The notes below the pieces were generated by a model that was not told the DNA's origin, ran no database searches, and was given only the letters and a program-made list of their open reading frames with translations. Source: Oscillospiraceae bacterium (GTDB lineage: Bacteria; Bacillota; Clostridia; Oscillospirales; Oscillospiraceae). Taken from it: a stretch of 51,459 nt of DNA. Every line of letters starts with the position of its first letter. Position 1 is the first letter of the stretch. The stretch lies in assembly GCA_017439425.1 (NCBI GenBank), contig JAFSJE010000053.1, positions 1-51,459 on the forward strand. Reading direction: 5' to 3'. Shown one piece after another: positions 15,056 to 21,636 of the stretch. The position numbers and the translations under genes were made by a program.

Positions 15056-16172
15056 ATGAGTTATCCACAACGAGAACGCCGGAGGTTATCGCCTCGGAGG
15101 TTATGACGTTAACCGCTTCGGCTCTCGTCAACATCATCGAGATAGGGCGTCGATTCACAGAGGCAAAGGAGATCCTTCCGGTGATTTCGGCCCTTGGCTT
15201 GAAAAGCTTGGCTATAAAACGAGTACGGCAAACAACTTTATGAGACTGTTCGACGCCTACGGCTCTAAGCAAAATTCGCTGTTCGGAGCTGAGGTTGAAA
15301 ACTTCCAAACGTTTGGAAAATTGAGCTATTCCAAGGCTTTAGCGCTCCTTGAGGTACCCGCCGAGGAGCGGGAGGAGTTCGCCCAAACACACCCGGTAGA
15401 GGACATGAGCACGCGGGAATTGAGGGAGGCTATCCGCGAGCGTGACGAGGCAAGAAAGGCGCTGGAGGACGAGAAGGCGCGCACAGAAGAGTACCTCGAA
15501 AAGGCTGATCGAAATATAGACCACTACATGAATGAGTCTATAAAATTTGAAAAGGAAAACAAGAAATTGCTGGAGCAGATCAAGGAGATTGAGAGCAGAC
15601 CGGTGGACGTCGCCGTTGCCGAGCCTGACCCGGCGGAGATCGAGCGCCGGGCAAAGGAGATCGCCGAGGCGGATATAAAGGCGGCGGTCGAGGCGGCTGA
15701 GAAGAAAGCCGCCGAGGAGCGGGAGAAGCTTCAGAAGAAGCTCGAAAAAGCCGAAGCCGCGAAAAAGAAGGCTGAGGAGAGCGCGGCAAATGCCGTAAGC
15801 GAGGATAAAGCCGAGGCGGAGAAGCTCCGCGCGGAGGCGGAGGAGGCGAAGGGCGAGATCGAGCGCCTCAGAAAGCAGCTCGCCATGAACGACGCCTCGG
15901 TTACTAGCTTCAAGATACATTTCGAGAGCTGGCAGAAGGCGCACGCCGCCATGATGGAGGCGCTCGGAGCGGTACCGGCTGAGACTGCGGACAAGCTCCG
16001 CGCCGCTATCAACGCCGCAATCAAGGGATGGGAGGAAACGGGCAATGACTGCCAGAGAATACGGCACGATATGCCTCAATCTCGGATTTATGAGCGGAAT
16101 GTTCTTTGCCGCCTCCGGCGATATGCCGGCGGAGTTCTCGTCGGCGAGCAATGTGATCCGCGCGATCTGTGA
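15052..16172 (+). pseudogene. DUF3102-type protein gene with a frameshift
   Basis: Codons 1-43 from 15052 read MNELSTTRTPEVIASEVMTL and end in EIGRRFTEAKEILP. The frame then leaves the family pattern at about 15179, while the other frame continues GDFGPWLEKLGYKTSTANNF and then MRLFDAYG. One base (or four) appears lost between Pro and Gly. Downstream from 15240 a 310-codon frame holds the coiled-coil rich body (about 60-200, Glu/Lys/Ala). It could still be translated from ATG 15240 without the N-terminal domain. The family is phage- and ICE-borne and of unknown role. The last 128 bases overlap the next gene in another frame. Confidence 0.7.
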
Positions 16173-16524
16173 GAGACAGATCGCAGATGAGAACGAGACG
16201 CCGGAGAGCGGGCGGGCGCAGAGACCCGCCCCTGCAACCGAGCCGGAGAAGCCGGCGCCGGAAGAGACTGATAAGAAGGCGGAGGCGGAGTTCAAGCGCT
16301 CAGTCTGTGAGCGGCTCGACGCCTTCCGGAGAGAGAACAAGCTCGGAAGCTTCAAGGAACTGTCGAAGATCGTCAACTATCGCATATCGCAGGATAACAT
16401 CGTCAGGATTTTCAACCGCGAGCCGGTTGATATTAGCAAATACAGATTCCTCAACACCGCTTTGAACAAGTGGGAGGAACAGAAAATGAAAGGAGATAAC
16501 ACAGCATGTCAGTCAGAGAATTGA
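16045..16524 (+). CDS. Hypothetical early phage protein
   Basis: This 159-residue protein starts MTAREYGTICLNLGFMSGMF. It has a Pro/Ala/Glu linker (about 52-80) that is partly encoded by an interspersed GGGCGGG hairpin repeat, and a C-terminal part with a helix-turn-helix feel (KELSKIVNYRISQDNIVRIF, then NTALNKWEEQ). A GGGAGG site is 11 bases upstream. It overlaps both neighbours. Function unknown. Confidence 0.6.
   Translation: MTAREYGTICLNLGFMSGMFFAASGDMPAEFSSASNVIRAICERQIADENETPESGRAQRPAPATEPEKPAPEETDKKAEAEFKRSVCERLDAFRRENKLGSFKELSKIVNYRISQDNIVRIFNREPVDISKYRFLNTALNKWEEQKMKGDNTACQSEN
16208..16237. repeat. 30-bp GGGCGGG hairpin repeat, copy 1
   Basis: GCGGGCGGGC followed by GCAGAGACCCGCCCC and TGCAA forms a GGCGGG/CCCGCC hairpin. 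It matches 18686-18715 at 26 of 30 bases. This copy lies within a coding frame and supplies the Arg/Pro/Ala linker. Confidence 0.65.
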
Positions 16525-16886
16525 CCGAGATCCTCGCGAGGAGGGAATTTGAAAATAGAGGAAACCGCGGCTTTTCCTCGAAGAAGGAAGCCTGGAGCTA
16601 CATCAAGGCCGCGCTCGACGAGGTCGCGGACGGGCTTAAGGTGACCGTAAAATCACACACGGAGATGTGGGGCGAGGCTTCGGAGGAGCACGACGAGACC
16701 GACGTCTACGCGAACAACATCGCCGAGCGGGCGATACAGATCGCGGACGCAGCTATCCGCGTCGGCGCTGCGGCTTACCTCTGCTGCAAAGCCGAGGAGC
16801 TCGCCGAGGAGAAACAACAGGAGACCATAGACAAGATCACCGAAATGATGCAGAAGGCCGAGAGAGAGGAGGGCGACGAGGAATGA
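16506..16886 (+). CDS. Hypothetical early phage protein
   Basis: This 126-residue protein starts MSVRELTEILARREFENRGN. It is acidic and helical, with SSKKEAWSYIKAALDEVADG, NNIAERAIQIADAAIRVGAA and a Glu/Lys/Gln-rich coiled tail. A GGAG site (AAAGGAGATAAC) precedes it. The two ends overlap neighbours, the last by ATGA. I do not recognise a family. Confidence 0.65.
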   Translation: MSVRELTEILARREFENRGNRGFSSKKEAWSYIKAALDEVADGLKVTVKSHTEMWGEASEEHDETDVYANNIAERAIQIADAAIRVGAAAYLCCKAEELAEEKQQETIDKITEMMQKAEREEGDEE

Positions 16887-17050
16887 GCAGCGCAAAGAAT
16901 CACGCGGTGCGTTCACACCGCTCTCAGATGCTCTCTCCGGCGAGCCGCAAGGGCAAGGTAAGAATGCGCGGCAACGGGGCTGCGATAAAAAAGAACGGCT
17001 TTCTCGCCTTTCTGAGGCGTGCGTTCGGAGGTGGCAAATATGGCGAATGA
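16883..17050 (+). CDS. Small basic hypothetical protein
   Basis: This 55-residue, Arg/Lys/Ser-rich protein (MSSAKNHAVRSHRSQMLSPA, ending FLRRAFGGGKYGE) has an estimated strongly basic charge and no visible domain. It starts inside the previous stop (ATGA) and ends over the next start. Its GGAGGTGG near 17029 is also the ribosome site of the next gene. Confidence 0.55.
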   Translation: MSSAKNHAVRSHRSQMLSPASRKGKVRMRGNGAAIKKNGFLAFLRRAFGGGKYGE

Positions 17051-17375
17051 TACCCCGAAAAAGATGACGCTCTGGCGCGTGAAAGCGCCGGGGCAAAACG
17101 ACGCCATCGTCAACGCCGCCGACTCTGTCGCCGCCGGCGTTGAGGCCGCGAGAGTGTGGTGCGTACCGTGGAAGGAGATCGCGGCATACCTCGAGGTGAG
17201 CTACGAGGGTGAGCAGTACATGCGCCGGTGCCCGAAGTGCGGACGGACGTTTTACACTCCTACGCTCGCTGACAAATGGAGCCGCTGCAAGCCCTGCACC
17301 GCCCGGGAAAAAGCCTACAAGGCGCGCCTGCACCGCTCCATCGACGCGAAGAAAAGAGCCGAGAGGGGGAAGTGA
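17040..17375 (+). CDS. Zinc-ribbon protein, early phage gene
   Basis: This 111-residue protein starts at ATG 17040 after GGAGGTGG. It has an N-terminal segment (DAIVNAADSVAAGVEAARVW, then VPWKEIAAYLEVSYEGEQ) and a C-terminal zinc ribbon with CPKCG at about 66-70 and CKPC at about 88-91. Its basic tail ends AERGK. DNA or RNA binding is likely but not shown. Confidence 0.65.
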   Translation: MANDTPKKMTLWRVKAPGQNDAIVNAADSVAAGVEAARVWCVPWKEIAAYLEVSYEGEQYMRRCPKCGRTFYTPTLADKWSRCKPCTAREKAYKARLHRSIDAKKRAERGK

Positions 17376-17377
17376 GA

Positions 17378-17743
17378 ATGCCGAAGGATTACATATCGCG
17401 CGAGGAAGCAATAAAAGCGCTTGTAAACTTAACTGTTTACAATAGCTCGGCTGACATTAAGTCGCTTGTTGAAAGTAAATATTACTACCAAGGCGAATGG
17501 ATTGGTGGCGTAAAGGACGCTCTTGAAGAAATAAAAAATATTCCCGCCGCCGATGTGGTAGAGCGGAAGCGTGGCGAATGGGTAGGTTATCCCGAAAGCT
17601 TTAAGTTTGAACATATCTACGACCGGGACGCTATCGTTTGTCCGTTTTGTGAAGTAAGTTGGAACTTCGTGGACAACGACACAGAGAGATTCAATTTCTG
17701 CCCGAATTGTGGCGCAGATATGAGGGAGAAAGGCAATGGATAG
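17378..17743 (+). CDS. Zinc-finger phage protein with MPKDYISRE N-terminus
   Basis: This 121-residue protein begins MPKDYISREEAIKAL and ends with a CPFC...CPNCGADM zinc ribbon, a common layout of small phage proteins from gut Firmicutes. The middle has an acidic helix (GGVKDALEEIKNIPAADVVE). A near-identical N-terminus is used again at 17915. Start ATG 17378 lies 3 bases after the upstream stop. Confidence 0.7.
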   Translation: MPKDYISREEAIKALVNLTVYNSSADIKSLVESKYYYQGEWIGGVKDALEEIKNIPAADVVERKRGEWVGYPESFKFEHIYDRDAIVCPFCEVSWNFVDNDTERFNFCPNCGADMREKGNG

Positions 17744-17912
17744 ATTAACAATCCGCAACCGAGACGGCTCTGTATCTCAGCCGACAGACCTTAGATGGGT
17801 GGAAGCGCTTGAAAAGCTCGCCGCCTACGAAGATACGGGGCTGTCGCCGGAAGAAATCAAGCTAAAGCTTGATGGTTTGGATTCTTATCAAAAAGCCGAG
17901 AGGGGAAAGTGA
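17736..17912 (+). CDS. Small phage protein with KLAAYEDTGLSPEEI motif
   Basis: This 58-residue protein (MDRLTIRNRDGSVSQ, then VEALEKLAAYEDTGLSPEEI) belongs to a widespread small phage family marked by L-x-A-Y-E-D-T-G-L-x-P-E-E. No function is known. It overlaps the previous stop by 8 bases and ends AERGK, like the gene ending at 17375. Confidence 0.7.
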   Translation: MDRLTIRNRDGSVSQPTDLRWVEALEKLAAYEDTGLSPEEIKLKLDGLDSYQKAERGK

Positions 17913-17914
17913 AA

Positions 17915-18346
17915 ATGCCGAAGGATTACATATCTCGTGAGGACGCGATAAGCTGCGTCAAGCACGCCTGGGCGAAAGGGCTTGAGCCGACGCAGTATTT
18001 GGAAGAGCTTGAAGCCGCCAATGTTGTTACATGGGAGTTTTTGAAGCGATACGCAGAGCACTTTGTCGCGATAGTCTCGCCGGAGGAGTTCGTGCGCGAG
18101 GCAAAGGGATTTTGGGAAGAAATGGAGAGGAGTACACACGCCGGCCCACGTCGCTCTTATGCTCGAGGCGGCGGCGGAACTTGGAACACCGGCACGCGAG
18201 GGAATGGATGCGGAGCGGGAGGGCAAGATCCTCGAGGGCGCTATCATGAAATGGGGCGCTTATGCTCAGATAGACATCGCCATCGAAGAAATGAGCGAGC
18301 TCACGAAGGCGCTTTTGAAGGAGCGCCGGGCAGTCGGTACCGCTAA
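17915..18346 (+). CDS. Second MPKDYISRE protein, C-terminus probably shifted
   Basis: The first about 70 residues (MPKDYISREDAISCVKHAWA, then LEELEAANVVTWEFLKRYAE, EEFVREAKGFWEEME) look genuine. From about 18128 the frame becomes Gly/Arg/His-rich and reads across a better frame that encodes GVHTPAHVALMLEAA and the MazG-like domain. Loss of two bases in a GAGAGAGG run at about 18124-18130 would explain this. The intact ancestor may have been one longer protein or two overlapping ones. Confidence 0.5.
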   Translation: MPKDYISREDAISCVKHAWAKGLEPTQYLEELEAANVVTWEFLKRYAEHFVAIVSPEEFVREAKGFWEEMERSTHAGPRRSYARGGGGTWNTGTRGNGCGAGGQDPRGRYHEMGRLCSDRHRHRRNERAHEGAFEGAPGSRYR

Positions 18347-18500
18347 CTTTGACGATAGGCTGCGCGATCACATACGGGAGGAGATGGCCGACGTCTACAT
18401 CACGCTTAATCAACTCTCGCTGATCTTCGGCGACTGCTCAGAATGGGAAGTGTACAAGCTCGAGCGGCTTGAGACGAGGCTGAAAGAGGCGGGAAAATGA
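18159..18500 (+). CDS. MazG-like nucleotide pyrophosphohydrolase
   Basis: This frame of up to 113 residues contains the all-alpha NTP-pyrophosphatase pattern: IDIAIEEMSELTKALLKERR (ExxE) and LRDHIREEMADVYITLNQLS (EExxD). The family hydrolyses (d)NTPs to the monophosphate and may clean the nucleotide pool during phage growth. The start is uncertain: ATG 18159 is upstream of the domain with no good ribosome site, and ATG 18246 is closer to the domain. Confidence 0.75.
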   Translation: MLEAAAELGTPAREGMDAEREGKILEGAIMKWGAYAQIDIAIEEMSELTKALLKERRAVGTANFDDRLRDHIREEMADVYITLNQLSLIFGDCSEWEVYKLERLETRLKEAGK

Positions 18501-18655
18501 AGGACTACTCTGAGATAGTGGAGGCGCTGAGAGCTTGCTCGGGGAGGGCGCCATGTTATGAGTGTCCGTATTGCGGAAAGCCGGTTTGCGCTGATAAATT
18601 GAACCTTGACGCTGCGGAGGCAATCGAGGAGCTTGTGAAGGAGGTACGGAAATGA
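18497..18655 (+). CDS. Small Cys-rich phage protein
   Basis: This 52-residue protein (MKDYSEIVEALRACSGRAP, then CYECPYCGKPVCADKL) has Cys residues spaced like a small zinc knuckle and an acidic helical end. It starts in the overlap with the MazG-like stop (ATGA). Function unknown. Confidence 0.6.
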   Translation: MKDYSEIVEALRACSGRAPCYECPYCGKPVCADKLNLDAAEAIEELVKEVRK

Positions 18656-18925
18656 GCAGAAAACTCTGATATGAAGGATTTTAAAACGGGCGGGCACGGA
18701 GACCCGCCCCTACAAGGGAAGCTTTTTTTGATTTTTAACACTGCCGACGAGGCTTCGCCGGCAGTCTCAAAAACCAAAAACAGCGATATTTGGTTTTAAC
18801 ACACTATATTCAAATTTGCGTAACGCGCGCACGCGCGCACGCGAATTAAGGCTTGTATGTTGTCTTAACTTAACGGACATCTTCCGGAAAACGGAAGTGG
18901 ACGAAAGAAAAGGGAGGATGAGTCG
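18656..18925. other. 270-base non-coding gap before the Rep-like gene
   Basis: It holds copy 2 of the 30-bp repeat (18686-18715), an imperfect hairpin (CTGCCGACGAGG/CTTCGCCGGCAG, about 18741-18766), and a perfect alternating purine-pyrimidine tract of 21 bases (18823-18843, ACGCGCGC repeated 2.6 times) inside an A/T-rich stretch. No gene is seen. By position next to a Rep-like gene it is a candidate replication origin. Confidence 0.5.
18686..18715. repeat. 30-bp GGGCGGG hairpin repeat, copy 2
   Basis: ACGGGCGGGC, then ACGGAGACCCGCCCC and TACAA. It matches 16208-16237 at 26 of 30 bases and forms the same hairpin. It follows a five-codon remnant frame (MSRKL) at 18652-18669. Confidence 0.65.
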
Positions 18926-19678
18926 GTGTATAACGGCAGGACGTTTAACAGAGAGCAGTTGTATTTCTGCGGCAATTATTTTGACGGTGCGATATATCCG
19001 GTATTCCAGCCGCCAGGAAGAAAGCGCAAAAGATGTCATCCGACCAAGGAGATCCAGAAGAAGCTCAATCAGCGTAATGCGGAAAAGAGGCTCGTGAGAA
19101 CGGTGCACATGAATTTCACAGCCGACGATCTTGCCCTGACGGTAACCTTTGCGCAAGGTAATGAGCCCGAGAGTGAGAATGACGCGTTGAGAATCGTTCA
19201 GAACTTCCTCCGGAGGCTCAACCGAAGATATAAGAAGCTCGGTCTTACGCTTAAGTACATAATGGCTATCGAATACGGAGAGAAAAACGGACGATGCCAC
19301 GCTCACCTGATAATATCGGGAGGCATGGATCGCGATGAGATAGAGAAGCTCTGGGGTCTCGGGTATGCAAACACTAAGCGTCTTCAGTTCGATGCGGATA
19401 AGGGCATTACCGGGCTTGCCAAGTACACTGTAAAGGACAAACATTTTTACAAGCGTTGGAGCGGGAGCCGCAACCTTGCACGGCCGGAGCCTGCGGAGAT
19501 AGACGGGCAGATCAGCGTCGACGATATGCGTGAGATTGCGGAGATGGTAGAAAACGGCACCGCCTGGCAATGGTTCGAGGACAGATACCCGGAGTTCCGG
19601 CTCGTAGAGGCGAGGACCGAGAAAAACGAGATAAATCACATGCTGTACATACGCTTTGAAATGGTCAGGAGGGAATAA
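18926..19678 (+). CDS. HUH endonuclease-like replication protein (REP_ORF2/G2P type)
   Basis: This 250-residue protein starts at GTG 18926, 8 bases after GGGAGG. It shows the HUH pattern GRCHAHLIISGG (His-hydrophobic-His metal site, about 130) and a downstream ITGLAKYTVKDKHFYKRW with candidate catalytic Tyr. The N-terminal block carries FxPPGRKRKRCHPTxE, seen in related phage proteins. HUH enzymes nick one strand to start rolling-circle replication. It is the only replication gene I can see in the prophage. Confidence 0.75.
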   Translation: MYNGRTFNREQLYFCGNYFDGAIYPVFQPPGRKRKRCHPTKEIQKKLNQRNAEKRLVRTVHMNFTADDLALTVTFAQGNEPESENDALRIVQNFLRRLNRRYKKLGLTLKYIMAIEYGEKNGRCHAHLIISGGMDRDEIEKLWGLGYANTKRLQFDADKGITGLAKYTVKDKHFYKRWSGSRNLARPEPAEIDGQISVDDMREIAEMVENGTAWQWFEDRYPEFRLVEARTEKNEINHMLYIRFEMVRRE

Positions 19679-19681
19679 GCA

Positions 19682-20008
19682 ATGAAAACTGATTGCGAGA
19701 TTTGCGGGAGAGAGTTTGACGCCAGGCGGAGCACGGATAAATACTGCTCCGACGAGTGCAGACGGCGGGCGCATTACAAGCAGATGTACTCCTGGAACAG
19801 GGAGCATTACGCCCAGAAGCCGGCGAAGCACCCGTCTGACCGCTGTATTTTTGAGATGTTCGTGAATTGCCTGCCGGAGGAACGCTCTCACGGTGAATGC
19901 GATAAATGCGGATGGAATCCTGAGGAAAAGGAGAGGAGAAGAAACGATGAAAAATATCGGGGAAGAGGTAAGAAAGCGGCTGATGATGGACTGCCTGACA
20001 GTGACTGA
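19682..20008 (+). CDS. Zinc-finger hypothetical protein
   Basis: This 108-residue protein has CEICGREF and YCSDECRRR in the N-terminal half (a C-x2-C...C-x3-C ribbon typical of small phage proteins) and a second Cys pair (HGECDKCGWNPEE) of the type C-x2-C near residue 75. The C-terminus is charged. It starts 3 bases after the Rep-like stop. Confidence 0.65.
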   Translation: MKTDCEICGREFDARRSTDKYCSDECRRRAHYKQMYSWNREHYAQKPAKHPSDRCIFEMFVNCLPEERSHGECDKCGWNPEEKERRRNDEKYRGRGKKAADDGLPDSD

Positions 20009-20108
20009 GTATACAGGCAGAGTAATTTACGTACATCCGAGCGGGAGATTCTACGTTGCTGAATTTCAGCTCGCCGGTGGAACGGTGCGGGAGAGCTTTT
20101 TTGAATGA
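19947..20108 (+). CDS. Small hypothetical phage protein
   Basis: This 53-residue protein (MKNIGEEVRKRLMMDCLTVT then EYTGRVIYVHPSGRFYVAEF) has a short helix and a small beta-rich part. It starts at ATG 19947 with AGGAGAGGAG upstream, inside the end of the zinc-finger gene. Function unknown. Confidence 0.6.
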   Translation: MKNIGEEVRKRLMMDCLTVTEYTGRVIYVHPSGRFYVAEFQLAGGTVRESFFE

Positions 20109-20122
20109 GGGGGGGGTACGGA

Positions 20123-20587
20123 ATGAAGAAGAACAAAGAATCGGAAAAGATAATGACAGCAAAAGAGTACTTAATGCGTAGCCGAAGGATTGAGGGACGG
20201 ATCAGATCCCTCAAAGAAGCGCGCACGAATGCGTGGACGAGAGCAACATCGACGGTTACAAGCCAGTCATCCGGAGGCGGAAGGTCGTCAGACGTCAGTC
20301 GGAAATTGGAAGCATACGCACTTTACACCGACAAGATCGATGCGGCCATAGCGGAACTGTACAACGTGAAGACGGAAACGATTGGGGCGATATCCCGAGT
20401 GAAGGACAACAACCTTGCGGAGCTGCTTATGCTTTACTATGTCAATGGGGAGACTTGGGAGCGGGTCGCAGCAGAGATGGCGTATTCATACAGCCACGTT
20501 GTTCACGTACTGCATCCTCGTGCGCTTGCGGCGATGGAAGATATCCTTCGGAAAGATAGCACAAAAGCAAACATTAAAGCATGCTAA
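20123..20587 (+). CDS. Sigma-70 region 4-like late activator (DUF1492/ArpU-type)
   Basis: This 154-residue protein starts at ATG 20123 (a start at 20105 would add six residues). The N-terminal coiled part (MTAKEYLMRSRRIEGRIRSL) and the C-terminal helix-turn-helix (LAELLMLYYVNGETWERVAA, then SYSHVVHVLHPRALAAM) match the sigma-like proteins that precede terminase genes and activate late transcription. A terminator follows directly. Confidence 0.8.
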   Translation: MKKNKESEKIMTAKEYLMRSRRIEGRIRSLKEARTNAWTRATSTVTSQSSGGGRSSDVSRKLEAYALYTDKIDAAIAELYNVKTETIGAISRVKDNNLAELLMLYYVNGETWERVAAEMAYSYSHVVHVLHPRALAAMEDILRKDSTKANIKAC

Positions 20588-20596
20588 TATGATACA

Positions 20597-20636
20597 AGCA
20601 AAAAGCGTCAATCTCTCCGACGCTTTCTGCTTTTTC
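20597..20636 (+). terminator. Terminator at the end of the early operon
   Basis: AAAGCGTC (20602-20609) pairs with GACGCTTT (20619-20626), extended by GCA/TGC across one mismatch, followed by TTTTTC. It lies 10 bases after the sigma-like gene and separates early from late genes. Confidence 0.85.
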
Positions 20637-20640
20637 ATTT

Positions 20641-20723
20641 TCCTCCTCCGGAAAGGCGATCACGGGAAACATATGCTGCATTAAATGTTCAGGGGGTGGG
20701 GAGCGCAGCATATACCCGGAGGA
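20641..20723 (+). promoter_or_regulatory. Structured leader that can hide the HNH ribosome site
   Basis: Outer arms TCCTCCGG (20644-20651) and CCGGAGGA (20716-20723) pair perfectly; the right arm contains the GGAGG ribosome site of the HNH gene. Inner arms ATATGCTGC (20671-20679) and GCAGCATAT (20705-20713) also pair perfectly. The double stem would block translation unless opened. It could also be a packaging or nicking site. Confidence 0.55.
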
Positions 20724-20727
20724 GACA

Positions 20728-21045
20728 ATGACAAATTATTACAAGTCTAAACGATGGCGCATAAAGAGAGAGTCGATACTAAAGCGCGATGGTTATCAAT
20801 GCCAGATCAGTAAACGCTTCGGCAAAATTGTTGAGGCGAATACAGTGCATCACATTTTTCCACGTCGAGACTTTCCGGAATTTGCGTGGGAGAACTGGAA
20901 CCTCATATCGATATCATCAGAGAAGCATGCTGAACTGCACGACCGCGAAAGCGACAAGCTCACACAAAAAGGCTTGGACTTACTGAGACGAACCGCGAGA
21001 GAACGCAAGATAGATTTCAATTGGGCGATAAGCCGTATGGGATAG
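20728..21045 (+). CDS. HNH endonuclease
   Basis: This 105-residue protein contains the HNH core VHHIFPRRDFPEFAWENWNL then ISSEKHAELHD: the His pair, a central Asn and a final His. Phage HNH proteins next to the terminase genes, as in HK97, are needed for cos cleavage with the large terminase. The N-terminus (YKSKRWRIKRESILKRDGYQ) is the usual basic segment. Confidence 0.9.
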   Translation: MTNYYKSKRWRIKRESILKRDGYQCQISKRFGKIVEANTVHHIFPRRDFPEFAWENWNLISISSEKHAELHDRESDKLTQKGLDLLRRTARERKIDFNWAISRMG

Positions 21046-21273
21046 CGCCGTGCTGATTGCGAGACTATCACGCCCCCCCTACATAGGCTCTGCCCGCCCT
21101 CACACCTAAGAGCAGGAGGCGGAACTCTTTCCAACTCTGCGGGGATTTTAGGAAAAAGGGGATCGCGGGCGCACGCACGAGCGCATAATGCGCATGCGCG
21201 TCGCGCGCGTATTTTGGTTAACGCCTGAAATTTTACTCGATTTTTGACTTGTTTTTCCCGGAGGAAAAGAAAC
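21046..21273. other. 228-base gap before terS, possible cos/pac region
   Basis: No gene is seen. It has a C-run (21073-21079) and a GC-rich, palindrome-dense part at about 21163-21212 (including the perfect GCGCATGCGC at 21190-21199 and CGCGCGCG), ending in an A/T-rich stretch. Its place between HNH and terS fits a packaging site. Confidence 0.4.
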
Positions 21274-21636
21274 GTGAAAGCTGAAACTTGGAAAATCAGA
21301 ATAACGAACGCCTGCAAGGACGCCGGAACCTACAAGCCTTATTTCGATTCGGTCATCAAAACGCTTTCCGCTATCATGGAACAGAGAGACATCGCTTATG
21401 ATCAGTTTATCAAAGAGGGCGGGAAAACAACAATCACGCAGATCAACAAAGGCGGAAACGAATACAAAGAAAAGAACCCTCTCTATGTTGTTGTGCGTGA
21501 GCTGAATATGGACGCGCTTGCGTACTGGCGCGACCTCGGGCTAACTCCTGCCGGCCTTAAGAAAATTGACGAGGCAGCGCTTAAGAGCAAGAAAAAATCC
21601 GCATTAGCAGAAGCGCTGAGAGAACTTGGCGGCTAA
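21274..21636 (+). CDS. terS: Terminase small subunit (P27 family-like)
   Basis: This 120-residue protein starts at GTG 21274 after GGAGGAAAAG. The pattern ITNACKDAGTYKPYFDSVIK, MEQRDIAYDQFIKEGGKTTI and KNPLYVVVRELNMDALAYWR with LGLTPAGLKKI is that of P27-type small terminases, which bind the packaging site and load the large subunit. The large-subunit gene overlaps its end by 11 bases. Confidence 0.88.
   Translation: MKAETWKIRITNACKDAGTYKPYFDSVIKTLSAIMEQRDIAYDQFIKEGGKTTITQINKGGNEYKEKNPLYVVVRELNMDALAYWRDLGLTPAGLKKIDEAALKSKKKSALAEALRELGG

Noticed and set aside
15339-16376. 345-codon minus-strand open frame
   Set aside because: It is Leu/Arg-rich text from the complement of a Glu/Lys/Ala coiled-coil gene.
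18767-19891. 374-codon minus-strand open frame
   Set aside because: It lies opposite the Rep-like gene and the zinc-finger gene, has no ribosome site, and its text has no domain. It is the shadow of real genes.
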